A stretch of DNA of 64,000 nt from an uncultured Roseiflexus sp. (lineage in GTDB: Bacteria; Chloroflexota; Chloroflexia; Chloroflexales; Roseiflexaceae): positions 1 to 64,000 of the forward strand of contig CALGYB010000030.1 of the NCBI GenBank assembly GCA_937935075.1, read 5' to 3'. Positions 10,475 to 21,557 of the stretch are shown in pieces; position 1 is the first letter of the stretch; every line of letters begins with the position of its first letter. The position numbers and the translations under genes were made by a program. The notes beneath the pieces were generated by a model. That model was given only the letters and a program-made list of their open reading frames with translations. It was not told the origin of the DNA and searched no databases.

Positions 10475-11727
10475 TGGATTGCCCTGGCGCCAATGTCACG
10501 GCGGTACTGCATACCCGGAAAGGAAATCCGGTCCACTGCTGCATATGCGCGTGTCAGCGCCCCGCGCAGTGTGGCATCAATGCCGGTGACACCGAGCACA
10601 CGCCCGCCTGCTGTTGTCAACTGACCATTTTTCCACGCAGTGCCGGCGTGGAAGATCAGCACATTCGGATCATTGATGGTCTCGATGCCGACGATTACAT
10701 CGCCGCGGCGCGGCGTGTCGGGGTATCCTGCTGCTGCCAGCACAACGCACGCTGCCGCCTCACCCGTCCAGCGCAGCAAATCGTCGGACAGCGTTCCATT
10801 CCCGGCGCTGGCCGCAAGCGCCGCGAGCAGGTCGCCCTCCAGCAGCGGCAGGATCGCCTGTGTCTCCGGGTCGCCGAAGCGCGCGTTGAACTCCAGCACC
10901 CGCGGTCCGTGTTCGGTCAGGATCAAGCCGGCGTAGAGTGCGCCGCAGAATGGCGTTCCCGCTCGTTTCAGCGCGCGCAGCGCCGGCAGGATGACCTGCG
11001 CTGTCAGATCGGTAACATCGGCGGGTGTGAGGTGCGGCGCGGGAGCGTAGGCGCCCATGCCGCCGGTGTTCGGTCCGGCGTCGCCGTCACGCAGGCGCTT
11101 GTGATCCTGCGCCGGCGGCAGCGGCAGCGCACGCTCGCCAGCGCACAGCGCAATCAGCGACACTTCCGGTCCACTGAGGCGTTCTTCGAGCACCAGGCGC
11201 GCGCCGGCGCCGGTGACGCTCAATGTCCGAATCGCATCCAGCGCGTCGCCGACCGACTCGGGGACAATCACCCCCTTGCCGGCGGCAAGCCCGTCGGCTT
11301 TCACGACCCACGCTCGTCCGGTGGCGCGCACAAAATCGGCTGCTTCGTTGGGATTGTCGAAGATGCACGCTTCGGCGGTTGGAATGCCCGCCTCGATCAT
11401 CAGCCGCTTGGCGAAGGCTTTACTGCTCTCGATCTGCGCCGCTGCCGCAGTGGGACCAAAGACCGGAATGCCTGCCCTGAGGCAGGCGTCCGCCAGACCA
11501 GCCGCGAGCGGCGCTTCGGGACCGACGACGACCAGATCGATCCGCTCGCGTTGCGCAATCTCAACGAGGCGCGGGATGTCCAAAACCTCGACCGGCAGAT
11601 TGCGCCCGACACGTGCCGTGCCCGGATTGCCAGGCGCAACGAAGAGCGCGTCGATCAGCGGCGACTGCGCCAGTTTCCATGCCAGCGCGTGCTCACGCCC
11701 GCCGGCGCCAATGAGGAGAACGTTCAT
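10471..11727 (-). CDS. purD: Phosphoribosylamine-glycine ligase
   Basis: MNVLLIGAGGREHALAWKLAQSP, GPEAPLAAGLADA, NTGGMGAYAPAP, EFNARFGDPETQAILPLL. Confidence 0.96.
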   Translation of the reverse strand: MNVLLIGAGGREHALAWKLAQSPLIDALFVAPGNPGTARVGRNLPVEVLDIPRLVEIAQRERIDLVVVGPEAPLAAGLADACLRAGIPVFGPTAAAAQIESSKAFAKRLMIEAGIPTAEACIFDNPNEAADFVRATGRAWVVKADGLAAGKGVIVPESVGDALDAIRTLSVTGAGARLVLEERLSGPEVSLIALCAGERALPLPPAQDHKRLRDGDAGPNTGGMGAYAPAPHLTPADVTDLTAQVILPALRALKRAGTPFCGALYAGLILTEHGPRVLEFNARFGDPETQAILPLLEGDLLAALAASAGNGTLSDDLLRWTGEAAACVVLAAAGYPDTPRRGDVIVGIETINDPNVLIFHAGTAWKNGQLTTAGGRVLGVTGIDATLRGALTRAYAAVDRISFPGMQYRRDIGARAIQ

Positions 11728-12122
11728 TGTACCGACCTCTCGAACCTGTTCCGGTACGATTATAGCACCATAGGTGGCGGCGTGATGTGCGGGCGCGCCG
11801 GTTGGGGAAGGGCAAAACGCGCCGTGTGAGGGATGGTCTCAGACGCGTCCCTACCTCGCTCGCCTCCAATCACGCCGGGCGTGCTTCCGTCGGGCGTCCG
11901 CCTGTGTGGACGCCTTCGCCTCCGTCTGCGCAGGCGAAGGCGTCGGAAAAATCCTTCAGAGGCGATTTCAACCGCCGGCTGCCTGTATCGGGCGCAGATC
12001 CGGTTCGACAGCGCCGGTATAGTCGTGTACACTGCTCGCGTATGACAGGTTCGAACAATATGGGATAACAGGGTTCGGATCTCGGTCGCCTTGTTTTGTC
12101 GCAGCGTACCTGATGGACTACT

Positions 12123-13171
12123 ATGATCCTGCAAGAACTGTTCGGCATCGAGCTGCCGATCATCCAGGCGCCCATGGCAGGTGTGCGGGGCGCCGCACTC
12201 GCCGTCGCCGTGTCGAATGCGGGCGGGCTTGGATCGTTGCCCTGCGCCACGCTCAGTCTCGACGCTCTGCGGAATGAACTGGCGGCGATCCGAACCGAAC
12301 ACAGACCAGTAAGCCATTCAACGTCAACTTCTTCTGTCACACGCCGCCGGCGGCGGACGCTCAACGCGAGGCGGCATGGCGGGCGAAGCTTGCGCCGTAT
12401 TACCGGGAGTTCGGCATTGATGCGGAGAGCATTCCCGTTGGGGCAGGACGTTCGCCCTTCAGCGCCGAAGCCGCCGATCTGCTCAGCGAATTCGAATCGC
12501 CCGTCGTGAGTTTTCATTTTGGCCTGCCGTCAGCCGAATTGCTGGCGCGCGTGAAGGCGTGGGGTGCGAAAATCATCGCCTCAGCGACCACCATTGACGA
12601 GGCGCTCCGGCTCGAAGCACACGGGGTCGATGCCATCATTGCGCAAGGTCTCGAGGCAGGCGGGCATCGCGGCATGTCCCTGGTAGACGATCTCAGTACG
12701 CAAGTCGGCACATTCGCGCTGGTTCCCCAGATTGTTCAGCGGGTCAGGGTTCCGGTCATGGCATCTGGCGGCATCGCAGGTGCGAGGGGTGTTGCGGCGG
12801 CGCTGGCGCTCGGCGCAGTGGGCGTGCAGGTCGGCACGGCGTATCTCCTCTGTCCAGAGGCGACGACCGGCGCCGTGCATCGCGCTGCACTGAAGAGCGA
12901 GGTTGCCCGCCATACCGCAATCACGAACCTTTTCACCGGACGACCGGCACGTGGCATTGTGAGTCGCCTCATGAGAGAACCTGGACCGATCAGCGACGCT
13001 CCACCGGCTTTTCCCTTCGCTGCTGCCGCCATCGCACCCTTGTGCGCCAGGGCTGAAAGTCAGGGTTCCGGTGATTTCTCGCCGCTCTGGTGCGGCCAGA
13101 ATGCCAGCGGGTGCAGAGCGATCCCGGCTGCCCAACTCACGCGGGAACTGGCTGCTGGAATTGCAGGGTAG
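12123..13171 (+). pseudogene. Nitronate monooxygenase / 2-nitropropane dioxygenase family, frameshifted
   Basis: N-terminus MILQELFGIELPIIQAPMAGVRGAA in one frame and SKPFNVNFFCHTPP...GLEAGGHRG...VPVMASGGIAGARGV in another; shift around 12295-12310. Confidence 0.8.
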
Positions 13172-13361
13172 CTCCACTGCGAGGTCTGAATGTCCAGGGT
13201 GAGGTTGATGGCTTGATATGCGTGCCTTGTCAGACGGGAGCGAACAAGGCAGGCGACGCCGCTCACAGTGGTCTTTGAGTCGTTAATCCGGTATCGCCCG
13301 GCGCCCGGTTTAGCCCGCACGGGCACGCTTCGCTTCCTGTAGCCTGTGACTTATGATACTA

Positions 13362-13453
<92 letters not shown>

Positions 13454-13492
13454 AATGCGCGGTCATTCGTACAATACTGCCGGTGCGCTACG

Positions 13493-13605
13493 GGCGAAAG
13501 CCCTCGCTGAGGACATGAAAGCCCCGCTGGGGCTACTGAGAAGGCGGGCTTCGCAACCGGAGCCTGCGGCTTCAGCCGCCAGGCGCAGAGCGAATGCCGA
13601 ATTAT
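13493..13605. repeat. REP-like repeat
   Basis: cgaaagccctcgctgagg...gaaagccccgctggggct...gcttcgcaaccggagcctgcggcttcagccgccaggcgcagagcgaatgcc. Confidence 0.6.
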
Positions 13606-13748
13606 TTTGTGCATGTTCATCACGTCCGCGCGTATGCGCCTGTCAGGGACGATGCAGCCACTGCTGCTCGGCGCTGTGCTGTGGTTCCTGACGAATCCCG
13701 AAGGCAACTGGTATAATTGGGGATGATGCCAGCTCGAAAGGACGACCT

Positions 13749-14531
13749 GTGCCCCACCCGTTTCCTGGAATGAATCCTTACCTCGAAGCGCCGGGCCTCT
13801 GGCCCGATGTGCACAACCGTCTGATCGTCAGCATCGCCGACGATCTGGCGCCAGTGCTGCGTCCACAGTACTATGTTGCAATCGAGGAACGCACCTATCT
13901 GGCCGAACCCGAAGACGCGGCATTTGTCGGTCGGGCGGATGCCGCCGTTGTGACGCGCTCTGCTCAGCCGGTAAGCGTATCCGTTCCTTTTCAAGAGTCG
14001 GGAGGGGTGGCGGTTGAGGTGGCGTTGCCCGACCTGGTGCGCGAGTCGTATCTGGAGGTGCGCGCCGCAACTGATGGGCGGGTCGTGACCGTTATCGAAG
14101 CGCTGTCGCCTGCCAACAAGCGTTCTGGCGAAGGGCGCGCGCTCTATCTGCGCAAACGTCTTGCCGTGCTGGGCAGTCTCAGTCATTTGGTCGAAATCGA
14201 CCTGCTGCGCGCGGGTGAACCGATGCCGGTGCGTGGATGGACAGGCGTGAGCGACTATCGCATACTCATCAGCCGCAGCAACCAGCGTCCGCGCGCGCTG
14301 CTCATTCCCTTCAGCGTTCGCCAGCCAATTCCGCGCTTTGCCGTACCGCTCGATGCGGATGCGACCGAACCTGAGATCGACCTGGGGGCGCTACTGCACG
14401 TCATCTACGAACGCGCCTCCTTCGACCTGAGCATCGATTACCGCCGAGACCCCGAGCCGCCGCTGACCGGAGACGATGCAGCCTGGGCAGACCAGCTTCT
14501 GCGTCAGAGTGGACTGCGCCAGGATCACTGA
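13749..14531 (+). CDS. DUF4058-family protein
   Basis: MPHPFPGMNPYLEAPGLWPDVHNRLI, LSPANKRSGEGRALYLRKR characteristic of DUF4058. Confidence 0.88.
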   Translation: MPHPFPGMNPYLEAPGLWPDVHNRLIVSIADDLAPVLRPQYYVAIEERTYLAEPEDAAFVGRADAAVVTRSAQPVSVSVPFQESGGVAVEVALPDLVRESYLEVRAATDGRVVTVIEALSPANKRSGEGRALYLRKRLAVLGSLSHLVEIDLLRAGEPMPVRGWTGVSDYRILISRSNQRPRALLIPFSVRQPIPRFAVPLDADATEPEIDLGALLHVIYERASFDLSIDYRRDPEPPLTGDDAAWADQLLRQSGLRQDH

Positions 14532-14547
14532 TGCACCCTGCTGATAT

Positions 14548-16221
14548 TCAACTGTGGGAAAGCACTTTCTCCATCCCCGCCTGATGGCGCATGACGACCA
14601 GCAGGGTGATGACCGTAACGATGATCAACGCAAACGCCGGCGGCGCCGCCTGGGTATGCACCGATTCGCTGGCAGCCACCCAGATGCGCACCGGCAGGGT
14701 ATCGAAACCCGGTGGACGCAGAAGGATGACCGTTGGCAATTCCTTCATGGCGGTCACGAAGCAAAGCACCCAGCCCGCCAGCAACCCTGGCGCTGCGACC
14801 GGCACGGTCACATGCCGGAACGTTTGCAAGCCGTTATTCCCCAGTGTGCGCGCTGCCTGCTCCAGCGACGGCGACACGACGCGCAACGCCGATTCGTTGG
14901 CAGTCACCGCCTGCGGCAGCAAGCGGAAGACAAAGCCGGTAACCAGCACGATGAGCGTGCCGTAGAGCATCGGCATCCAGCGGTTGAACAGCAACACGAA
15001 ACTCAGCCCGATGATAATCCCCGGCAGTGCAAACGGACTCTGGCAGGCGGCAAGCAACAGATTGCCCCAGCGCCCCGGTCGGCGGACGGCGACGAGCGCC
15101 GGGAAGATGGCCAGCGCGATGGCGCCGGTAGCGGCGGCGGCGGCAAGCCCGACGCTGTTCACTGCATAGCGCAGCACGCCGGCATTGTTGACGCCCCAGA
15201 TCCGATCAACCTCGGTTGGGAAAAGCCATCCCTGCAATGTCAGTCCGCTGAGCGTCAGCAGCGGCAGTCCAAGAGAAAAGAAGGTCAACAGACCGACCGC
15301 CAGCAGTGCCAGCGGACGCCAGCGCCCCAGGCGGGTCAGCCGCCGGGGTTGCCAGCGGGTGCGCGTCATCCGGCGTTCGCGGCGCGCCAGCCAGGCGGCG
15401 CCGTAGAGCGCCGGCACAGCCATTCCGATCAGAACGAAACTCAGGATCGCCGCTGCGGATCGATCAACCTGACCGGCGAATTGCTGGAAGATTGCCAGGG
15501 TGAAGGTGCGGTAGCGAAGCATCGCCACCGTGCCGAAATCCGAAAGCACGTAGAGCGCCACCAGCAGCGCACCGCCAGCCGCTGCCGGCAGCGCCAGCGG
15601 CAACACTACGCGCCAGAGGGTCTTCCAGGCCGAAAGACCGGTGATGCGCGCCGCTTCTTCCAGCGATCGGTCGAGGGAACGGAGCGCCGCACCGACCGGA
15701 AGAAACACATATGGGAACACACACAGACTGATAACCATCGTGGCGCCCCACAGATTCGTGATCGGCGGCAGCGGGAATGTCCCGCGAGCGAATCCCAGCC
15801 ATTCTACGGCAACCTGATCAATCACCCCGCCGCGTCGGAAGAGGATCAGCCAGCAGATCGCCGCTACATACGCCGGAATCGCCAGCGGCAGCGCCAGCAC
15901 CACCCGCCACACTCGCGCTCCCGGCAGATCGGTGCGCTCGACCAGCCATGCTGCGCCGCAGCCGAACAGAATGCTGAGCGCCACTGTCGTCGCGGTCAGC
16001 GCCAGCGTGTTGCCGGCCAGAACTGGAATCTGCCGGGACCAGAGGCGTGTCCAGATGGCGGCATCCGCTTCGAGCGCCCGGATCAGAATGTAGGCAAGCG
16101 GGATGATCGCCAGAACGCCGACCAGCGTCGCCACGATATGCAGCGCAGCCGATGACGAACGCCATACGACCATCGATGCGCGCAGCGTGTGCGCAGCGGG
16201 GAGAGGAATCGTTTGTTTCAT
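14548..16221 (-). CDS. Iron(III)-type ABC transporter permease (two fused permease domains)
   Basis: Duplicated BPD_transp domains, e.g. [34 protein letters not shown] and [32 protein letters not shown]. Confidence 0.9.
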   Translation of the reverse strand: MKQTIPLPAAHTLRASMVVWRSSSAALHIVATLVGVLAIIPLAYILIRALEADAAIWTRLWSRQIPVLAGNTLALTATTVALSILFGCGAAWLVERTDLPGARVWRVVLALPLAIPAYVAAICWLILFRRGGVIDQVAVEWLGFARGTFPLPPITNLWGATMVISLCVFPYVFLPVGAALRSLDRSLEEAARITGLSAWKTLWRVVLPLALPAAAGGALLVALYVLSDFGTVAMLRYRTFTLAIFQQFAGQVDRSAAAILSFVLIGMAVPALYGAAWLARRERRMTRTRWQPRRLTRLGRWRPLALLAVGLLTFFSLGLPLLTLSGLTLQGWLFPTEVDRIWGVNNAGVLRYAVNSVGLAAAAATGAIALAIFPALVAVRRPGRWGNLLLAACQSPFALPGIIIGLSFVLLFNRWMPMLYGTLIVLVTGFVFRLLPQAVTANESALRVVSPSLEQAARTLGNNGLQTFRHVTVPVAAPGLLAGWVLCFVTAMKELPTVILLRPPGFDTLPVRIWVAASESVHTQAAPPAFALIIVTVITLLVVMRHQAGMEKVLSHS

Positions 16222-16293
16222 GTGATGATTGGCGACGGCTGGAAGGGCGAAGGCACTGCCTTCGCCCTTCCAGGCGACTTTTCAGACACGCGC

Positions 16294-17427
16294 TTACGGC
16301 ATACCCACCTTCTGAACCAGCGCCCGCGTCGGCTCCAGTTCATCCCGCAGAGTCTTGAGCGGGAATGGGTTCAACTTGAATGAACGAAGCGGCGCAACTC
16401 CTTCCGCCAGCGGAACGTCAGGGACGATGGGATATTCATAGTTTCGCTCGGCATAGATCTTCTGTCCATCTGGCGAAAGCATGAAATCGACGAACATCTT
16501 CGCCATCTCCGGGTTGGGTCCGCCCTTGACGATCCCGGCATTGGTCGAGTTGACCATCAACCCCAATCCGCCATCTTCCTGATCGGGATAGACCACGCCA
16601 ACCGGTGCGCCTTCCGCTTTGGAGAGATGGTAGTAGTAGTGATTAACCAACCCCAATTTCAGTTCACCCGCGCCGACTGCCTTGCGCACATCGGTGTGAC
16701 CGCCAAAGAACTGAGTATTGTTCTCCAGCAATCCTTGCATGAAGGCTTCAGTTGCCGCTTCGCCCAGTTGATTGCGCATCATGACCAGTTGCGCCATCAT
16801 GGCGCCGTTGGTGCTGTTGGCGGAGCCGAGAGCATCCTTCCATTTGGGATCCGCCAGGTCAACCATCTTCTGCGGCAACTCTTCAGGCTTGACCAGATCG
16901 GTATTGTACATGATAACGCGAGCGCGGAGCGTCAGTGCGACCCAGCTCCCATCGTCGGCGCGGTAATCCGCCGGAATCGCCATCACCGCAGGCGAATCGT
17001 TCGGCGCAAAGACCCCTTCAGCCGCCAGGTTCTCCATCGTCAGAATGTCGGAATTGATCAGGACATCCGCCTGCGGATTGGCGCGCTCTTCGAGGATGCG
17101 CGCCGCCAGTTCGCTGTTGCTGCCGTTGAGCACTGTGACCCTGATGTCGGGGTAGACGGCGTTGAAGGCTTCGATAACCGGTTTGAACAATGCTTCGGCG
17201 CGCGTCGTGTACACGACGACTTCGCCCTTCGGGGCAGCGATTGGCGCCGCAGTGGGTTGTTCGGGTGCAGTCGTTGGCTCAGCAGGCGCCGTCGTTGGCG
17301 CCGCAGCGGGTTGTTCGGGCGCCGTCGTCGGGGCGGCGGCAGGTTGCCCGCCACAGGCTGCGATCAGCGCGACGCTCATCGTGAGGAGCAACAGACGAAA
17401 CCTTAAAAGCCCTGGCATCCGGTTCAT
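16294..17427 (-). CDS. Iron ABC transporter substrate-binding lipoprotein
   Basis: Lipobox-like [16 protein letters not shown] linker repeats, [21 protein letters not shown] and iron-SBP-like C-terminus. Confidence 0.88.
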   Translation of the reverse strand: MNRMPGLLRFRLLLLTMSVALIAACGGQPAAAPTTAPEQPAAAPTTAPAEPTTAPEQPTAAPIAAPKGEVVVYTTRAEALFKPVIEAFNAVYPDIRVTVLNGSNSELAARILEERANPQADVLINSDILTMENLAAEGVFAPNDSPAVMAIPADYRADDGSWVALTLRARVIMYNTDLVKPEELPQKMVDLADPKWKDALGSANSTNGAMMAQLVMMRNQLGEAATEAFMQGLLENNTQFFGGHTDVRKAVGAGELKLGLVNHYYYHLSKAEGAPVGVVYPDQEDGGLGLMVNSTNAGIVKGGPNPEMAKMFVDFMLSPDGQKIYAERNYEYPIVPDVPLAEGVAPLRSFKLNPFPLKTLRDELEPTRALVQKVGMP

Positions 17428-17567
17428 GGTGCATGTGTTCCTTTCCAGACAGTGGCTACGACTGTCTCACATCTGACAGACCAGTGGCGTCGTCAATCAA
17501 CCGCGAGGTTGTCGGCGACAGGGACGCGCAGCGCGCCGGCGAGTGATGAGCAAAGGTTAACCTGTGG

Positions 17568-17585
17568 TGTTAGATTACCCTAACA
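17568..17585. promoter_or_regulatory. Putative DtxR/IdeR-like iron-box
   Basis: TGTTAGATTACCCTAACA inverted repeat upstream of the iron SBP gene; perfect palindrome AGGTTAACCT adjacent at 17554-17563. Confidence 0.5.
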
Positions 17586-17794
17586 TCAAAACTTTGTCAA
17601 GTTTCATCTGGCAGAATAGTGAAAACCCGGCGTCGATGCACGTTGCTGGGAGAAAGGGCGACCCGCAGATGGATGGCGCGGCTTCACAGCGATCAGACCA
17701 CGTCTGAAGCAGCAGGCGGGGATGATCGTCGTCAGTGGCTCACCGATGCGCGTTCTTCGGAGAACTCCTTGCGTCGCATTGCCGATTTCGGGGA

Positions 17795-20533
17795 TCAGGA
17801 CGCCACCGGCAGCACGAAATGAAAGACGCTGCCTTCGTTGATCCGGCTCTCGACCCAAATACGTCCGCCGAGGAGCTTGATGAGGGGTTTGACCAGCGAC
17901 AGACCGAGACCGGTGCCGCCGGCTTCGACCTTGAGCGGATTCTCGGTGCGGTAGAAACGCTCCCAGATGCGCGGCAGGTCTTCTGGCGCGATTCCAACGC
18001 CGGTATCGCGCACATCGATCTGCACATAGCGACCAGGGCGCAACCCATCGCGTTCCTCCTCAGGGATCGCATCGGCGGTGATTTCACGCGCCTCGATAGT
18101 GATCGACCCGCCGCGTGGCGTGTACTTAACCGCATTCGATACGATGTTGAAGAGAATCTGATTGAAGCGGCGAGCGTCGGCGCGCACGAGCGGCAACCCG
18201 GCAGGAATGCTCAATAACAGGTGTTGCTGCCGATCCAGGATTTTCGGTTGAAGATCGAGCATCACGGCGCTGAGGGTTTCCGCGACGTGGATCGGACGGA
18301 TCTCAAGTTCGACGCTTCCCGTCTCGATCTTGGTGATGTCGAGCAGATCGTTGATAATCGCAATCATGCGTTCGGCATTCGACTGAATAATGCCGAGGAA
18401 CTCTCTTTGCGTTTCGTTGATCGGTCCCAGGCTGCCCATCGCCAGGAGTTGGGTAAACCCTTTGATCGACGTCATCGGCGTGCGCAACTCGTGCGAGACG
18501 GTGCCGATGAACTCGGTCTTGAGCCGGTCAGACTCGACCTCGCGCGTGCGATCGCGGAACACGGCAACCGCGCCCATCAGCGTGTCCTTGCTCGAAATCA
18601 CCGGATCGAGCGTAATGCTAATAGTGCGCGGACCGATCTGGAACGTTGTCGAGAGGGTACGCGGTTGATGCTGTTCATCCCACGGATTGTTCAACAGGTC
18701 ATCGAGCGACAATTCCTCGACGCGTCGCCCCAGCAAACGTCGCAGCAGGTCCCCCAGATCCCAGGTCACCAACTCGTCGATAGGACGATCAAGGATTTTC
18801 TCGGCTGCCAGGTTCGCCGTCAGCACCGAACCACTCCGGTCGCAGACGATGACGCCATCCGAAAGGCTTTGCAGAATAGCGGTGCTCTGGCTGACCGCCT
18901 GTTCCTGACGTTGTTGCATTTCATGGCGGTGAAGGTACTGCTGTTCCATCTGCTGGTACAACTGGGCGTTATAAATGCCGATCGCAATCTGGTTGGCGGA
19001 TGACGTCAGCAGGCGTAAGTGTTCCTCGCGGAAATAACCGGTCTGTTCGTGAGAGAGCACCAGCACGCCAAGGACTTCGTGGTGCGCAATGAGCGGCACA
19101 GCGATCATCGAGCCGCTCCGTTTTGCCGACGGGTCGTCGAGTGGCGGCGGCACCCAGCGCGGGTCGGACGCAACGTCTGCCACAATCAGCGGCTTCCGAT
19201 GTTGCGCCACCCAGCCGACGATGCCCTGTCCGAGCATGAAACGTGTATGACCGATGTCGCTGTTTTTCCCCAGCACTGAGCGATCAACCAGTTGTTCGAT
19301 TTCCCGGTCGAGCAGCATGATCGATCCGTGGTCAACGCCGATCAGTTTCGCCAGGGTCTTGAGCGAGTTGTGCATAATGTCATCGCCGTCGAGCGAGCTG
19401 CTGACCTCGATCGCGATAGTGTTGAGCGTCTCGAGGGTATCGCGCTCGATCTGCAATTCACGAGTACGTTCGGCGATCCGTTCCTCCAGCACCGCATTGA
19501 ACGCGCGCACTTCCGCATACAGGCGCGCATTTTCCAGCGCAATCGCCGCCTGACCGGCGACTGAGCGGACAAAATCCTGTTGGGAACGATCGCCGAGCGT
19601 ATGCTCTTCACCCTGACAGACGATAATCCCCACAATGCCGCGCTGTGTGACGAGCGGCACGCCAAGCACCGCATGGCCTGGAAGATGCCAGCCATGCTGG
19701 TCGTGTGATGCCGGTTCAGCCACAAAAAGGGGTTCTTGCTGCTGAAGCATCTGAATGACCAGGTCATGGGCGGCATCGAGCGGCACAGAGCGGATCTCCG
19801 GCGTCGGAGCGCCGTGGCGCCAGACCATGTCAAGTCGGGTGGCATCCTCGGAGATGAGCCAGATATCAACGACAACCGGCGCCAGCACCTCTGAAAGTGC
19901 AGCGCTTATCTGCCTCAGGTGCGTTTCGCGGTCGAACGTGGACGACAGATCGTGCGCCAGTTGATTGAGCCGGGAGACTTGCAGCGTTGTCCGATCCGTG
20001 ACTTCCGCATCGCGGTAGAGGCTTTCGACCAGCATGCGGGTTTCGTTCAGTTCGCTCAACACCGTATGCGCTGCGTTGACCCATCGCTCAACGAGCAGGG
20101 TAATGGCGTGATCGATGAGATCATCGAGCGCATCGAGAAGTCGGTAGAAGCTATCGTCCTGCGACTGCTGTGCATCCGCTTCTATCGACTCGCAAAACAG
20201 CGCACGGCGGCACATGCTGCGCAGCCGCTGGAACAGCATAATCTGGCGGGGCAGGTCGTCCTCGCCGATCGTGCTCCGCAAGGCGCGCAGCGTCGTCAGG
20301 CACTCGTCGAGCGGACGTTTATCGCCGTCTGCAGCAGCGATCAACCCATCGTACAGCGCCGCCAACACGACCTTGCGCTCATCGGGATGCACGGTGATTG
20401 CTTCGCCGTTTCCTGTAGAAGCTTGAGAGTCTGGCGCGAACAGATCATCACCCGCAGCAATCCAGAGCGGCAGAAGGGTCGCGCGATTGGCGCTCAACCA
20501 GTGGGTCAGATGGGTTGATGTCGTGTGCTGCAT
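17795..20533 (-). CDS. GAF/PAS sensor histidine kinase
   Basis: GAF regions, PAS, HisKA FIGTVSHELRTPMTSIKGFTQLL, HATPase VRDTGVGIAPEDLPRIWERFYRTE and GGTGLGLSLVK. Confidence 0.93.
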   Translation of the reverse strand: MQHTTSTHLTHWLSANRATLLPLWIAAGDDLFAPDSQASTGNGEAITVHPDERKVVLAALYDGLIAAADGDKRPLDECLTTLRALRSTIGEDDLPRQIMLFQRLRSMCRRALFCESIEADAQQSQDDSFYRLLDALDDLIDHAITLLVERWVNAAHTVLSELNETRMLVESLYRDAEVTDRTTLQVSRLNQLAHDLSSTFDRETHLRQISAALSEVLAPVVVDIWLISEDATRLDMVWRHGAPTPEIRSVPLDAAHDLVIQMLQQQEPLFVAEPASHDQHGWHLPGHAVLGVPLVTQRGIVGIIVCQGEEHTLGDRSQQDFVRSVAGQAAIALENARLYAEVRAFNAVLEERIAERTRELQIERDTLETLNTIAIEVSSSLDGDDIMHNSLKTLAKLIGVDHGSIMLLDREIEQLVDRSVLGKNSDIGHTRFMLGQGIVGWVAQHRKPLIVADVASDPRWVPPPLDDPSAKRSGSMIAVPLIAHHEVLGVLVLSHEQTGYFREEHLRLLTSSANQIAIGIYNAQLYQQMEQQYLHRHEMQQRQEQAVSQSTAILQSLSDGVIVCDRSGSVLTANLAAEKILDRPIDELVTWDLGDLLRRLLGRRVEELSLDDLLNNPWDEQHQPRTLSTTFQIGPRTISITLDPVISSKDTLMGAVAVFRDRTREVESDRLKTEFIGTVSHELRTPMTSIKGFTQLLAMGSLGPINETQREFLGIIQSNAERMIAIINDLLDITKIETGSVELEIRPIHVAETLSAVMLDLQPKILDRQQHLLLSIPAGLPLVRADARRFNQILFNIVSNAVKYTPRGGSITIEAREITADAIPEEERDGLRPGRYVQIDVRDTGVGIAPEDLPRIWERFYRTENPLKVEAGGTGLGLSLVKPLIKLLGGRIWVESRINEGSVFHFVLPVAS

Positions 20534-20553
20534 AGCGGTGCAAAGACGCAGGT

Positions 20554-21129
20554 TCAGGTTTGAATAACGACTACTGTGGCATCGTCGGACTGTTTGCCGT
20601 AGATTTGGACGATCTGCTCTGCCAGCGCCTGCGGCGACTGACGAATATCGAGATGCAAATCCTGAGCGAATTGTGACGACACGCCATCACTGTACAATAC
20701 GAACAGATCGCCTGGGTCATACGTATACGTCAGTTCGAGCAAGGTCGGCAGGCGATATCCGAGAATGCCGTTCTTCGAGATCGGCTTGATCGGTTTGCGG
20801 CTGTAGACATAGATACCGATGTTGCCGACGCCGATGTACGATGCGTTGCTCTGGATCGGGTCGAGCCGCAGCAACCCGACGACGGCGCCGCGTGTGGTGT
20901 GCAGTGCTTCGTGCGAGATGCGGATGAGCTCCTGAAGTGGGCGTTCGGCACGCTCGCGGAAGATGGTTTCCGCCAGACGCGCCGCGCGCGCCGCTTCTTC
21001 GCCGCCGCCCAACCCATCGACGACGGCTGCAAGGATGCCGCTGCCGTTCAGGGGTGTCACCATCCAGATGTCGCCGGAGATCGATTGACCCCGCTTGGCG
21101 CGATTGTATGCTCCCCACGCGATGTTCAT
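20554..21129 (-). CDS. PP2C-type (SpoIIE-like) serine phosphatase, RsbX-like
   Basis: MNIAWGAYNRAKRGQSISGDIWMVTPLNGSGILAAVVDGLGGGEEAA and FVLYSDGVSSQF; start chosen at 21129, overlapping upstream gene by 4 bp. Confidence 0.85.
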   Translation of the reverse strand: MNIAWGAYNRAKRGQSISGDIWMVTPLNGSGILAAVVDGLGGGEEAARAARLAETIFRERAERPLQELIRISHEALHTTRGAVVGLLRLDPIQSNASYIGVGNIGIYVYSRKPIKPISKNGILGYRLPTLLELTYTYDPGDLFVLYSDGVSSQFAQDLHLDIRQSPQALAEQIVQIYGKQSDDATVVVIQT

Positions 21130-21557
21130 CGGCGAACCTTTCCAGGCCCGCCGGTGCGTTTGCCGGGCCACTTCACTGCGCGCACGCGCGTCCCCACGCC
21201 AACCGTCGACTCGATGGAGAAGTCGTCCATCAAGCGTTGAACGCCGGGAAGACCTGCGCCAAGCGTCTGTGCGGTGCTGTAGCCGTCGCGCAGCGCCAGC
21301 GCAATGTCGGCGATGCCGGGTCCCTGATCGCGCGCCTCGATTGCGATGCCCTGACGACCGTTGTCTTCGACGCATTCGATCATCAGTTCACCGCTGCCGG
21401 CATGTGCCAGAATGTTGCGCGTGAGTTCCAGAACCGCAATTTCAATGCGCGTGCGGTCGATGTCGTCGAACCCCAGGGCCGTCGCCATATCGCGTGCGCG
21501 CCCCATTGCGACATACACATCGACCTCTCGCCTGACAGGGCAGACTATCGCCTCCAT
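21126..21557 (-). CDS. RsbT-like serine kinase / anti-sigma regulatory HATPase
   Basis: MGRARDMATALGFDDIDRTRIEIAVLELTRNILAHAGSGEL ... ARDQGPGIADIALALRDGYSTAQTLGAGLPGVQRLMDDF. Confidence 0.9.
   Translation of the reverse strand: MEAIVCPVRREVDVYVAMGRARDMATALGFDDIDRTRIEIAVLELTRNILAHAGSGELMIECVEDNGRQGIAIEARDQGPGIADIALALRDGYSTAQTLGAGLPGVQRLMDDFSIESTVGVGTRVRAVKWPGKRTGGPGKVRR

Noticed and set aside
10453-11829. 458-aa + strand ORF over purD
   Set aside because: Antisense to purD, which has strong family motifs
14554-16155. 533-aa ORF on + strand opposite the iron permease
   Set aside because: Arg/Gln/His-rich shadow frame of a clearly identified gene; typical of high-GC sequence
16243-16276. Hairpin treated as a mobile-element copy
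   Set aside because: Only the core palindrome matches; with no terminal repeats it may equally be a terminator or intercistronic hairpin, so not called as an element
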